A program made the translations under genes and the position numbers. From Copromyces sp. CBS 386.78 (lineage: Eukaryota > Ascomycota > Sordariomycetes > Sordariales > Sordariaceae), in NCBI GenBank assembly GCA_030685235.1, contig MU839233.1:36610-100609 (forward strand): 64,000 nucleotides of DNA, read 5' to 3'. The notes beneath the pieces are model-generated. The model did not search any database. It was not told the origin of the DNA and saw only the letters and a program-made list of their open reading frames with translations. Shown here piece by piece: positions 1 through 12,289 of this stretch (positions are counted from its first letter, which is position 1; every line of letters starts with the position of its first letter).

Positions 1-60
1 CATTGGGTCTAGCACATTGAATCGCACATGCATATTGATTCGCAAAAATTTCGGTACTTC
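1..60. repeat. Left copy of a long terminal inverted repeat
   Basis: This stretch matches the reverse complement of about 12230-12300 over roughly 60 bp at about 80% identity by eye. It includes a core around CATTGAATCGCACATGC followed by a second, degenerate CATTGAATCGC-like unit. The window starts inside or at the edge of the repeat, so its outer end cannot be fixed. The two copies bracket the whole left AT-rich block, as expected for the ends of one large element that was later invaded by others, or for two related elements in opposite orientation. Confidence 0.6.
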
Positions 61-79
61 TCCGCCCATACAAACTAGC

Positions 80-649
80 GGTATAATTCGAAAAGGCTAG
101 CTGGCAAGACCCAGAATGCTCCCTGGCAAGACCCCCCCACTTTTTATCGCTAAGCCCAGCCAGCCAGCACACCGTGTGCACAACCGCCGCCATCGTCGCG
201 CCTTGTCTGTTAGCGATAGTTAGTCTTATGCGATTGAATGAAGTTATCGCGAGACTTTACTTTAGTATTGAGCAACCGTTTACAGCGATTATCTTTCGTC
301 TTTGTTGTTGTTTAGTAGAGTGTCTTCGACCTCGTAGTGTTTATCGCCCGCCGCCAAATCAGGGTGGGCACGTGCACTCTGAGTCTGGGCAGCAACGGGG
401 CCAGCATGGGGGACAGCACCCTCCACAGTAGACAATTGACTACCTTAGATTGATGAGTCTGAATAACCTCACGTAAAAGAATAACGACGACGACGTAGAT
501 GTAGTAGTAGTGCGCGGCCATTGATTTAGTGGTCTGCTGGCACGGCTGCCGTGGGCTCTGGCTGGCTGGGCTTGCTCAGCGATAAAAAGTGGGGGGGTCT
601 TGCCAGGGAGCATTCTGGGTCTTGCCAGCTAGCCTTTTCGGGTATAATT
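80..649. mobile_element. 552-bp non-autonomous TIR element with 9-bp target duplication
   Basis: The element proper spans 89-640. Its ends are inverted repeats that match perfectly for 63 bp (89-151 against 578-640, starting CGAAAAGGCTAGCTGG). After a 4-nt offset they match for about 17 bp more (AAGCCCAGCCAGCCAG). The 9-bp GGTATAATT lies directly on both sides (80-88 and 641-649) as a target-site duplication. Long TIRs with a 9-bp duplication fit Mutator-like (MULE) elements, here without a transposase: the open frames inside are short and unlike any protein I know. The interior is GC-balanced while the flanks are strongly AT-rich, so it probably entered after the surroundings were mutated, or escaped RIP. 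Confidence 0.85.
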
Positions 650-1888
650 ATATCACACTTTTTTTTGCACTATCGCTATATATATACATATAATATCCGC
701 TAACCCAATAAATATCCCTATATTAAACTAGCTATTTAATAAAGTAGGGTCAATATTCTTATTAGGATCGTCGAAGATTTCGATAATTTTAATATTGCTA
801 CTTTCTAGTATAGTATTATTATTATATTCTATTATCGAATTTTCTACTATAGAATCTAGTTATATACTAGAATCCTACTCTTTAATTGGATCTAAATCCT
901 TTTTGTATTAAAAGCCCTATATTTATTCCTCCTATATTAGTTCTTAAGATAGTCTACCCTTATCCTCTTCTACTTCCTCTTCCTTAATAACCCGCTCTTT
1001 ACTAAATAGGAACGTAATAATAATTTCGTATACAATAATCTATATAAATTCGTTATAAATCTATAGTATAACTAATTTAAACCTTTTACTAGGTAGTACC
1101 CAATAGAAAGGGAACACTACGTTTGCCTCTAATTTACCTAACTATACCGCTTCTACTTTAATAGCTTTACATTTTAATTCGAAATAGTACCCCTAACGTA
1201 CTCGTTATATAGATTTATATTTATTATACAATTAATATTAATCTTTAATTTTATTTAATATAAAATCAATTATTATATTCTACTTTATACGCAATTTACT
1301 AGCAAATTGTAATTCTACCCTCTTATTACGAACTTTATTCTTTTGTTCGGTTTTATACGCACTCATTTAACGGCGGAAGGTAATCTACTCTATATCCAAA
1401 AATTTTTTATACTAGCGCTACTTCTCTCTAATATATAATTCGATTCTATAATACTTATTTATAACTATACGTAACCGACTATTATTAACCTTAATAGGAC
1501 TAGCGCGGGCAACGAGGTAATTAATTAAACGGTTCTCTCTCTATATTACCTCCTCCAATTATTTCCTCTTTTTATACTGCTATAATTCAATAATTATAAC
1601 TCCTATTAAAGCGATTACCTTTATAGCTTTATCCCGTTTAAATATTATATATTTCGTAATAGGACTAAGAGGAGTTTACTATATTATTAATTTTAATAAC
1701 CTTCGTTAAATATATATATTATAATTAGAAATCGTAATTATATTAAGCGGTAAAATAATAACTATTGCCTAGTCTTTCTAAATATAAAGTGCCTTAAAGG
1801 GTATTATTAAACTATACCCTACTCTTTTATTAGGCTCGCCAATACTAAACTCTTTAAGCCGCTAACGTAATAAGGGATCTATAGTTAC
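650..1888. other. AT-rich RIP-like DNA left of the retrotransposon
   Basis: This 1.2-kb stretch is AT-rich, TA-dense and full of stops in all frames, with short tracts that still look coding on either strand. I could not recognise a protein. It is probably part of the outer element whose continuation lies at 10531-12289, because the LTR retrotransposon sits between them with a clean target duplication. Confidence 0.5.
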
Positions 1889-2197
1889 TATTATAGGGTT
1901 AGCCTTGTAATAGTTTAGAAGCATGCGGTTGGCAGCTATCGGAGCTAGGGATCAGGCCATAGCTCCGAACACAATATAAGGCCATTACGGCCTTTATAGA
2001 AGGCTACGATAGCCTTATTATCGCTATCGCTATATAAGTCGTACCAATTCTATAATACTCATAAGATTACTACAGAACTAATCTCCTAAATTAACTTCTA
2101 TAAAAATTAGTCTAGGATCGTACCTTTAAACCTTTCCTCTTATTCCTTCGTATAATTACGTATATTCTTACTTACCTTATACCTTTGTACTATAATA
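1889..2197 (+). repeat. 5' LTR (309 bp)
   Basis: Direct repeat of 10217-10525. The differences I checked are transitions (C/T or G/A), as expected from RIP. The inferred original ends TG...CA now read TA...TA. A conserved middle part (about 1979-2030, with GGCCATTACGGCC and GCTACGATAGCC) is nearly unchanged between the copies. Confidence 0.88.
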
Positions 2198-3778
2198 GTT
2201 AATTATACTTTTAAATTATTATATTTATATATATATTTCTTTTCGACCCTTAGAATTGTGCGGCGAAAAGCTACGTAATCTAAAACTATATTAGGATCGC
2301 TTCGTAAGAATCGCGGACCCCGGTATATAGAATCGCTTTATTAAGCCGCGGACTTATTAAAACCGGACCCTAAAAGTAATAGTCTAATTATTACAATTAC
2401 GCCCTTATATTACGGTAATCCCCCTTAATTACACCTTTATATTATAATAGTCCCCTTTATATTATAAATTAATTTCTTCGCGGAAAACGATAATAATTAC
2501 AATTATTATTCTAATAATAATAACAATAGTAATAATAATATTTCACTACCGGATTACGTCGCTCTAAACCTTTAGGAAATAGAATAAAGAATTAGTTTAT
2601 TAATAAATAATTCCCCCAACCTATTCGATTTTAAAGAATTTTTCGATATTCTTACCAAAAATTTAATTCCTAATATTAAAATTTATTGGATAGCTTTTCT
2701 TTAATTCGTTAATATTATTTATAGTATTCGGGATTTCGTAAACGGCTTTATAAAGGATATTCGGCTATATTTAATTTTTTAAAACTATAAAGTCTTTACT
2801 AAAATTATCGCCTAATAGCTAATTTTTAAATTTATTATCGAATTATTAAGAAAGGCGCTTACAATAATTATTACGAATTATAATACTATAATAAAATAAT
2901 AAAACGCAATATAATATATAACTACGGCTCTATAATAATAAATTATAATTATATCCGCTATAACCCCTTTTAATATATTAGAAACTTCTAACGCCCCCGA
3001 AAAGGCTACGATAACTATTTCTTAACCCCTTAAACGTATTATTAAAGACCCCCCAATCTTTATTAGAGAGGATAAAAATAATATTAAATATTATAACGTT
3101 TTCTAATTATAGCGGAACTAAATTAAGACTATATAAGAATTCGACCCCCTCTATTTCCCTATAGAACGGGTTAAAATCGTACGTACAATATTCTAATTAG
3201 GACTAAACTTACGTTCGGTATTAAATAACGGCTTAAAAAAATTTATAAAATTCTTTAAAGAGTTTAAGAAATAATTATAAACGACCGGCGAAACTTTCCT
3301 TACGTACCTTATAAACTGATATAATAATATTAATATTAAACTAAATATTAATAAACGCTTTATCGATTTCTATTAAAATAGTACTCCTTTCCTGCGCTTC
3401 GAAATCGAATTTATTAAACTTATAGATAAATATAGGTTTAACGACGTAATAAAAATTTATTACCTTTATAATAAATTTAATAAACGGCTTTAAAGTATTT
3501 TAATTTCTTAAGATTTCTTTAAGGATAATAATTATACTATATAATTAAGGCTTATAAGGAAGGTTAACCGGAAATTAAAAAACGCCGACTATTATAATAA
3601 AATAATTGTAAGTACTTTTAAAGATTTAAGCTCCTTTTCTAAGATTGTTATAACGGCTCCTCCTATTATAACCGATAAATTTATAAATTAGAGAAGAAAT
3701 TAAATAGATTTTAATTCTATAAATTTCTCTATTATATTTAATCCTAAAATTTTTAAAGAATAAAGGGAAAAGGGCTTC

Positions 3779-3820
3779 TACTACTATTATAATTAATAAA
3801 ATTATATCGCCTACAATTAC
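3779..3820 (+). pseudogene. gag zinc-knuckle remnant of the LTR retrotransposon
   Basis: In the frame starting GGC at 3773, codons at the zinc positions read Tyr, Tyr, Tyr, Tyr with the spacing x2, x4, x4. Tyr codons TAC/TAT are the RIP products of TGC/TGT (Cys) and of CAC/CAT (His). The spacing therefore equals the retroviral-type C-x2-C-x4-H-x4-C knuckle of gag proteins, with every metal ligand destroyed. TAA codons between ligands 2 and 3 are likely former CAA. The surrounding frame (about 2560-4060) is the likely gag region. Confidence 0.65.
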
Positions 3821-4399
3821 TTTGGATCTATTAATTAGGGTAATAAATTTCGCGCTAATAGTAAATCGGTTAGTAAAATGAAGAAGGGTAGGGGTAAATA
3901 TAATAATAGCGGTATTAAGTAAGAACCTACGGAAGTCCGTTTAGTAAAAGCTGCTAATATAATTATAACCCTTACAATTAAGTTGGCCGTAAGTAATAAA
4001 TATTATAATAAGCCGGAAAATATTTAACCTTTATACTTAATCGTATATAGAGGCCGAGCTAAGTAATTATATTATAGAAATAATAGAATCCTTTAACGGA
4101 TTTAGAAGAAGTACGGATTTAATCGCTAAATAGTACTACTTTAAATTTAATTTTATTATTTATGTATATAATTATTAGTACGTATAAAGATTACTATATT
4201 TCCTTTATTAATAATAGATATTCTGTATTTATATTTATTGACCGTTCTTTTGTTACGAAATATAATTTTTTCCGCTTCCGCTTTCTTTATCTTAAAAAAT
4301 TCGTATTTATAAATAGAAATATTAAAGGTACGATTAGCGAAAGAATAATAGGAAGGCTATAGATAGGTTATTATAAGGAAATTATTACTTTTTTAATTT

Positions 4400-6583
4400 A
4401 TAATTTCTCTAGTAAGTATCCGATTATTTTAGGATTCCTTTAAATAAAATTCTACAAACTATATATCGATTATAAAAAAGGCGGTATACGTTTCAATTAC
4501 CCGGGTTATAAAGACCGCTATTTATTAATAGGGCTCTTTAATAATTAAACGGAAATATTCCGAATTTTCTTTAATTCCGTTTCTATTATAGCTGCCCGCG
4601 TTTATAAAAAGGTATTTCCCTAAAATAATTTTAAATTCCCTTCTTCTCTTCTTTACGTCCTTAAGAATTATTTTTATAAAAAGGCGGCCTAATATAAGGA
4701 AATCGAGGATTAACTTATTAAGGCTCCTTAATTTAAAAACGAAGGATTTAAAGAGCGGACTTCCAATTCTCCCGTTAAAGTACCGTTAACGGTTCTATTA
4801 TAAATTCTTATCGTATACTACGTAGGCGTAAAGGTATAGGATATTATAAGTACCGCCGCTATTTTAATACTAATTAAGTAGGATATATTATACGAACCGT
4901 ATATTAAATTTAACGGGAGACGTATGTTAGTAGGTACGCGCCGTACTAATATTCGGATAAGTAAGTATATTGAAGACGGTATAAACCTTATTAATATTAA
5001 GGAATTTAATATTACTACTTTTAATTTCATTTATAAAAAAGACCGATTCTAATTATATATTACTAATTACGTTTAATTAAAGAGGTTAATTACCGTTTTA
5101 AAGTTCCGGGAAATAAATCTTACATATAAAGTTGTAGAAATATTATTGAAGGGCGAGGGGAAAAATATAAGGACGATCTTTTACGTTCCTTCTATTCCTT
5201 TATCGATAATATAACTAGTAAATACGGATTTAAAATAGAAAAGGAGGCAACGGTTATTATTAAATTTATTACTTTAATAAAGGATTTAATTAAAGACGTA
5301 CTACTCTATAAAGAAATTATTTATTATATTTATTTAGTAAAAGTAATAGAGGAAAACGTTTAAAAATTCTTCGATAAAGTAAATAAATTTTAAAAGATTA
5401 AAGAAAAAATAAAAGGGATATTAATAGATTATTATTAATTATATATCGACGCTTTTTTTCCTACGTTAATCGATAAAATGCTTCCGTACCGTTTATACGA
5501 TTATAAAATTGAATTTAAACTAAGAGAGTAATTATTATACGCTAGGCTTAAATTAATATTATTTATTGAAGTTACTGTTATTAAAAAATAGATTAACGAA
5601 AATTTTAAAAAGAAATTCATCCGTCCTTCCTAATTTATTGCCGCTTTATCTATTTTATTAGTATAAAAGCCGGGCGGAGGAATCTATATTTATATTAATT
5701 ACTATAATATTAATAATATTATTTTAAAAATATAATATTTAATTCTATTAATTAAAGAAACCTTTAACGCTATTTATAAAGCGAAAATCTTTACTAAATT
5801 TAATATTATTAGTACGTTTAATAAAATACGGGTGAAAGAGGGCTACGAATAGTTTACTATATTTATTACCCGCTTTAGGCTTTTCGAATCCTTAGTATAC
5901 CCGTTTAATTTATAAGGGGTACTAGGGATATTCTAAAATTATATTAATAACGTCCTATATAATATCCTTAATATATACGCTACTACTTACCTTAATAATA
6001 TCCTCGTTTATTCGGAGAACGAAGAGGATTACGTAGGGTATATTAATAAAGTCCTACGGAAGATAATAAATGCGGGCTTATAAATCGATATTAATAAATA
6101 CGATTTCTATACGAAATGGATTAAATATTTAGGGCTTATTATTACCTTTAGAAGTATTAAAATAAATTTAGAGAAGGTAATAGTAATTATTTTATAGGAG
6201 GCTTTAAATACTAAGAGGGCGCTATAACGTTTTTTGGAATTCGCTAATTTCTATTGGCAATTTATTAAATACTTCTTTATTTTAATAGGACTATTATACG
6301 AATTAATAAAGAAGATTATTAAGGATTAAAAATAGGAGGATTAGTATTAATGCTCTTTCAATGCGCTTAAGCGAATTTTTATTAGTAGATTAATATTATA
6401 TATTTATAATTAGTTTAAATAAATAATTGTAGAAATGGATACTTTAAATTGGGCCTACGGTAATATTCTCTTTTAATATAATAAAAATAAGGTATTATAA
6501 TTAATAATTTACTTTAATTAATAATATTCGTTAATAGAATATAATTATAATATTTATAATAAAAAGCTATTCGCTATTATTAA
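4400..6583 (+). pseudogene. pol remnant: protease linker, reverse transcriptase, start of RNase H
   Basis: Reading the plus strand through stops, about 4420-4480 gives a motif like ILGFxW...YIDY, which lies between protease and RT in gypsy elements. About 5640-5720 reads VxKPGGGI, and 5988-6002 reads YLNNI followed by LVYSEN, the RT active site whose usual YLDD has become YLNN by G-to-A change. About 6235-6275 reads FANFYWQFI, and 6430-6583 is the N-terminal RNase H region, ending at AIIK where the DNA element inserted. Stops are mostly TAA or TAG in place of expected Trp or Gln codons. No active product is possible. Confidence 0.75.
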
Positions 6584-6718
6584 GAGAATGTCTTTTCGCA
6601 CCGTCATGAATGTCTTCTGGCACCGTCACCCCACCTTCGCCCCACCCTTCCCGCGCGCCAAGGCACGCTAATGTATACTAAAATTTTTGAGCTAATTAAA
6701 TCGCTCGTATCCATCTAA
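6584..6718 (+). repeat. Left terminal inverted repeat of the 1454-bp element
   Basis: Pairs with 7913-8037 in inverted orientation. Two subterminal units of about 22 bp (starting at 6586 and 6608) both carry GAATGTCTT...GCACCGTC, a pattern typical of transposase-binding subterminal repeats. Confidence 0.8.
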
Positions 6719-7912
6719 GTCTCTATAGCCGACTGTTCTTGGCGTTAGTAAACCGTACCGCGCCCGCCAAGCCCCCAAATTTCAACCTATTATACCCAAA
6801 TTTCGTATTGCACTGACCAGTCTAGTAATCTATCGTTATACTTAGCGATTTGCAAGCATCGTCGTATCGTATCGCTTCCTCCTCTATTACTATTACTACC
6901 CCCCTTATAATTAATTAAATTACTATCGCGCGTATTACAAGATATTATTAAGTAAATAAAGCGCTAGTATTTGTTAATAATAAGAAATAATCCGTTATTT
7001 TTTTTGTATATTTCCCTAATTAATTGTGACGTAAATGGCTGATATAGCGACCTAGCTGACGGGTATATACGATTGTAGCGTAAGTAATAGTTTAAAGGTC
7101 GCCCCCGCTATAATACTCCCTTTATATTAGAATTTTGTATTCCCTGATTAATTACGCTAATTAATATTTAAATTCCCCCTCCCTCGATAGTTCTAGCGCG
7201 TGTATAAGTATTATAATTTCGCCCTCGTAGCCGTCCCCCGGGACGAGGTAACGTTTTAAAGCCTTTTCGTAGCTGTTAACTTATATTTTCGACGCGTTTA
7301 GCGCTTTCTATCTATTGAAACTAGTTTTTATAGGAGGGTGTTAATTTAGAAGTAGAGGATAAGGCCGATTGCGAATTATAGAAGAGAGGATTTAGCTACC
7401 CTTATAATAGTATAAGAAGAGGAGATATATAGAGAGGTAGGGGAAGAGGAGAAAGGAGAAGTAGCGTTACCCGGGGTAGAAGAGGAAGTAGTACTCTTAC
7501 TAGTACGTAGAGTATACGGCGTAGTGTACATATAGCTAGTATATAAGGTTAATAAAGGAAATTAGCACTCTAAAATATTTTGGAATATTCGTTGGGATTC
7601 GTTAGTAGTTAGAGTGCTCGATTGTACGATAAATATTAAATAGATTATTATTATATAAATTAATATAGATTGAGTGCGATTAATTGATCGCTCAATTGAT
7701 TAATCGTTTAATTGAGCGATGTGCGACCGTGTGATATACGATTGTATTGCTAAGTATATTGTAAAGTACGCTGTAAAATAGCTAATCTGGGTGTAGATTT
7801 GGGTGTAGATCTGGGCTTGGCACTGGGTAGGATATTTTATGAAAGGATGTAATGCTAAGATTTCTGGACGAAATCTATAAAAGAATACCGTTGTTAAGTT
7901 GGGTGTGGAGAT

Positions 7913-8037
7913 TTAGATGAATGCGAGCGATTTGATTGGTTCAAAATTTTTAGTGTGTATTAGCGTGTGCTTGGCGCGCGGGATGGGTGGAGTGACGGTG
8001 CCGGAAGACTTTTATAACGGTGCGAAAAGACATTCTC
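7913..8037 (-). repeat. Right terminal inverted repeat of the 1454-bp element
   Basis: Inverted copy of 6584-6718. Read on the minus strand it keeps the GCACCGT units, the CCCGCGCGCCAAG tract and the inner AAATCGCTCG...CATCTAA end. It differs from the left copy by scattered substitutions and about a 10-bp length difference. Confidence 0.8.
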
Positions 8038-8045
8038 ATTATTAA

Positions 8046-9900
8046 AGTGCTAAAGGAATAGAAATTAAAGTTAGAGGGAGTATAATAGCCGTTCGAAGTT
8101 TTAATAAATTATAAAGGATTAAAATCGTTTACAATTAGTAAATAATTAATATTATAGTATATAAAATAATTATAGTTTCTCTCTTATTTTAATTTCACTA
8201 TTTAATACCGATCGGGCTTACTATAAATTTATTTTAATACGTTAAATTATAAACCGGAAGATATCCTAAAATACGAGGGCGATAAACGCTTCTTAGTAAG
8301 GAATAAAATTTTATTAAAGAAGGATATTTTCGTTAATAGTTCCTACGTTTTAGAAAATAAGGAGGATCCAGAGGTTTTCGTTGGGATAATTTACCTTTAT
8401 AATTTAGAAGCTATAAATAAAACGTTAGTAAACGATTTAATAATAGAAATTTATAAAAAATCAACCCTTTTCTAAAATATATTCGCCTATTTAATAGACT
8501 TAGTAAGGAGAACGTAGTTAAGGGAGGTTAAAAGGAGCTTTAAAAAACTCTCGTTCGCGGAATGCTACGCTATATAAGGCTAGATTTATTACTATAGTTC
8601 GGTTTTCCTTAACCTTAGAAACGTTAAAGTTTACTACTAATTAATCCGCCGTATTTACAATACGCTAAGAGCGGAGTACTTAGGGAAAGAGAAGATTTAT
8701 AGCCTTCTCCTCTAATCTTTCTTTTAGCCGGGGATATATAACGTAATAAAAACCTATTATAAAACCTATTTAATATATATAAAAATAAAACCGTTATAAT
8801 ACGCGTTATACGGGTTTTTAAAGCTTTTACTAGTACTTTTTACTCTATAAAAAAATATTTCTATCGATTATATTATACTGTTAACGCCTTACGAATACCG
8901 TAAATAAATATTCTAATACATTACGGTAATTATTAATAAATTAATAAAAATACGGTATTTTATTTCTATAATAGGGCTAACCGTAGAAGAATTAGCGGAC
9001 TATTTTATAGAGCGGGTTTACAATATTTATAGCTTATTTAATACTATTATATTTAATCGAAGTTCCCAATTTATTTTATAATTTTAAAAAGTATTATTAA
9101 CGAAGTTAGAAATTAACTTTACGCCCTCCTCCGCTTTTTACTTAATTACGAATAAATAAATAGAATATATTAATGTAGAAATAAAAAAATATTTACGAAC
9201 TTTTATTAATTAAATATAAAACGATTAGGTCGATTAATTATTAATAGCGGAGTTTGCCGCTAATAATTTAATTTTAAAAATAATAGGAATCTTATTATTT
9301 TTTACTAACTATAAATTCCATCCCCGAATAAGGGTCGAACCCGCTACGCCGTACCCCTTAAAAATATTAAAAATTTAATAAAATAAATATTTTAAAACTA
9401 TTAAAATTGTTAATTAATTTAAAACGGTTTTAAATTATATAACGATTAAAATAAAGGAAGCGTAGAAGTAGTACGAGGATAACGTTAACGAAAGGAAATC
9501 GGATGCTTTATAATATAAAATTAGGGATAAGGTTTTATTAAGTACGGAAAATTTCGAAATTGGAAGACTGTGCGTTAAATTAACCCCGCTCCAGGAAAGG
9601 CTATTCGAAATCCTAAAAACTAATAGCTATATAATTACTCTTCGACTCCTAATTAATATAAAGTATAATCCTATATTCTACGTTAATAAAGTAAAACTTT
9701 AGGAAGGACGTATTAAAGGGGACATAAAAGTAAATTAAAGGAGGATTATAAAGCGGACAGATAATAAGAAAGATTTTATTAAATAAAACTTTAATAGTAT
9801 AAGTAGTTATAAATAAAACCTAGAAAATAAATAATAAGAATACTACGTCCTATAAGTACCGCTATACGTATTAAATTAATAGAAACGGGCTAACGTTATA
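8046..9900 (+). pseudogene. pol remnant: end of RNase H and integrase
   Basis: The frame interrupted at 6583 resumes here with a stretch like PFEVLINYKGLKSF, the C-terminal part of gypsy RNase H (usually ...DHKNL). About 8725-8900 reads through stops as an integrase, with a YxxY pattern where the zinc-binding CxxC should be, and ISIDYI around the first catalytic Asp. The later part (to about 9900) is likely integrase C-terminus and too eroded to assign domains. Confidence 0.65.
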
Positions 9901-10216
9901 ATATACTTAGAAGCGGTATAGAAGTTCTATAAGAGTTATTTAAACGAGTTGGCGCTATTAAATTAAATTACTATAAAAAAGCGGCGTAAAGTAGTAACGG
10001 GCCGGTAATTAGAAGCGGACTAACTACTACTAACGGAAGTAGGAGCGGATCAGCTAGTACTAACAGGAAATATAGGGTACGGAAAATTGAAGAAGTCGCT
10101 GCGTAAAGTAATGGCGGCTATAGAGGCTTTTATAAGGCAAACTAAATAATTAATAGGTATTTCGATTATTTTATATATTGTTAATTAGCTATACGGCTTC
10201 TTTTAGTCTGGGGTAG

Positions 10217-10525
10217 TATTATAAGGTTAGTTTTATAATAGTTTAAAAGTATACGGTCGGTAATTATCGGAATTAGGGATTAGGCTATAGTTCCGAATAT
10301 AATATAAGGCTATTACGGCCTTTATAGAAGGCTACGATAGCCTTATTATCGCTATCGTTATATAGGTCGTGCTAGCTCTATAGCACTCATAAGATTACTA
10401 CAGAGCTAATCTCCTAGACTAGCTTCCATAAAGACCAATCTGGGATCGCACCCTTAAACCTTTCCTCTTACTCCTTCGTGCAATTACGTATATTCTTACC
10501 TACCTTGTGCCTTTGCACCGTGATA
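10217..10525 (+). repeat. 3' LTR (309 bp)
   Basis: Direct repeat of 1889-2197 and the same length. It keeps more C and G than the 5' copy (for example the GGGATCGCACCC tract near 10442), so the two copies were mutated unequally. The purine tract CTGGGGTAG just before it (about 10208-10216) could be the remnant of the polypurine tract that primes plus-strand synthesis. Confidence 0.88.
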
Positions 10526-10530
10526 GTTGC

Positions 10531-12289
10531 CTCCTTCTCCTTTTTTTATATTTGAAATACCCTTCGATTATTTGCAATCGCTTTTAATTCGAACTAATCT
10601 TCATTATTTTTAATCGTAATATACCCCTTCTTTCTTTTTAAAATACCGGGGTCGGTTATTAACGTAAAGGGGTCTTATAGAATATTAAGTATAATAAAAG
10701 GTTTAAAGGGATAGAGACCAATCTTTACCTATATTAATTTAATAATAGACTCTTTAAAAGATTATCGTCTAATAGTAAATAATCCGTTAAAGAAAGTAAA
10801 TTTTATATACTCTATCTCATTATTATATATAATTTTATAAATAATATCCTTCTAATAATAATTTTTATAGATTTAAAATATATTAACGTTTAACAGCTAA
10901 AGGATATAAGTAAAATAAAGGGGGAATAGAAAGAATATAATATTATAGCGGTAGTACCGATTATAAAACTCGATAGTATAATAATTTTTATAGTTATTAA
11001 GTAGGAGGAAACGTTTCTCCTCTTTATTAAGAGGGCGAAAGTATTCTTCCTAATAATTAAACTAATCTAAAGTAAATAGGTTATCGATATATCCGCTAGG
11101 CGAAATAACGAATATACTATATCCATCGAGACGGTTATTAATATAATTCATAATAATATTTATACCCGGCAAAATAATAAAGGTAAGTACAGTACAATTA
11201 AAAGTAAAAATATATTTAACGATTGTAACGAATTCGCGTACGTTTAAATTAGCTATAAATATAATAGGGATTTTAATATAATTCTAAACTATATAGGATT
11301 TAAACTATATACTAATACAGTATTTAGTCTTATTACTATTCTACGTATTATTTAATATAATATTATTCTTTTTAACCGTCTCCTTCCATATCCTAAATAC
11401 CTCTTCTATACTCACGCGAAATTAAGTTACCTTACGTACCTATATAAGCGATTTCGTACGTACGGATTTGAATTCTAACTACGTTATAAACTATTAAACC
11501 TATTATTAACTAATTATAATTTTATAATTATTAGTACAAATAAACTACGTTACCGCGCAGATAACTTCTTAATTTATAACCTTAATATTTAAACGGATTA
11601 ATTAACTAACAATTAATATTAATTACAAATAACCGCTATAAATTAATTAATATTTACATATTTACTTAAATATATAATGCAAACTCCTCCTTTCCCATTA
11701 ATAACCTCACGCTCGTATTCTAAGACCGTAGTTTTACGCCTTTCAATCGATTTTTAGTAACGTAGTAATTAGTACTATAAATTCGCGCGGCCGTAGCAAC
11801 TATTATAAACTTTCTATCCTTCAACGTACTAACGGCTAGTTTAATATATTATTTATTTGAAAGACTAGTAAGAAAGTTACTAACGGGCTCTATTGTATAC
11901 AATTTAACAATAAAGTAATTCGATTATCGATGAAATAAATATAATATATAGAACGAGAGCTAGTAAGATTGCAATGTGCGAAGGTGCTAGACGGCTAGCC
12001 CGCCTACTCCCCGCACGCTATTTAACACGTTAGGCGGTAAAGCGCGCTACTTAATCGGATTTTATACTAATTACAATATCTATACTATTTTATACTAAAT
12101 ACTAATTTCTCTATATCGATATTTAGTGATATTTAGTAGTTGGTAATAGATTTATACGGTTAAGGAAGTGAAATTGCTTATGGTAGGTATACAAAAAAAC
12201 GGTGGTACATCGGTTTGCTAACAAAATGCGGGGTTTGCCAGGTACCTAAATTTTTGGGCGATTCAATGTGCATGTGCGATTCAATGTAC
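10531..12289. other. AT-rich RIP-like DNA right of the retrotransposon
   Basis: Strongly AT-rich DNA without usable frames, probably the other half of the outer element split by the retrotransposon. A slightly GC-richer patch near 11985-12055 (GCCCGCCTACTCCCCGCACGC) stands out. About 12230-12289 is the inverted copy of the window's first 60 bp. I recognise no protein. Confidence 0.5.

Larger units (their letters stand above)
6576..8045. mobile_element. 1454-bp TIR element inserted in the RNase H region
   Basis: The element spans 6584-8037 and is flanked by the 8-bp duplication ATTATTAA (6576-6583 and 8038-8045). Its inverted repeats are about 125-135 bp (6584-6718 and 7913-8037), roughly 80% identical. 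They begin GAGAATGTCTTTTCGCACCG and contain a near-tandem copy of that unit, then a GC-rich tract CCGCGCGCCAAG. The interior has no convincing coding frame. Long TIRs with an 8-bp duplication allow a hAT or a Mutator-like assignment; I cannot decide. It entered after the retrotransposon, since it cuts its pol frame. A second copy of the same end lies at 63909. Confidence 0.85.
1889..10525 (+). mobile_element. RIP-mutated Ty3/gypsy-type LTR retrotransposon
   Basis: The element is defined by two direct LTRs of exactly 309 bp (1889-2197 and 10217-10525). They are flanked by GTTAC (1884-1888) and GTTGC (10526-10530), a 5-bp target duplication with one G-to-A change. In the plus-strand order there is a gag zinc knuckle (about 3779-3820), a protease-RT linker motif (about 4420-4480), reverse transcriptase (about 5600-6050), RNase H (about 6430-6583, resuming at 8046) and integrase (about 8700-8900). 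The order RT, RNase H, integrase is that of Ty3/gypsy elements. All genes are dead: frames carry many stops of the kind produced by C-to-T and G-to-A changes. A 1454-bp DNA element interrupts RNase H. Without that insert the retroelement is about 7.2 kb. Confidence 0.9.
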
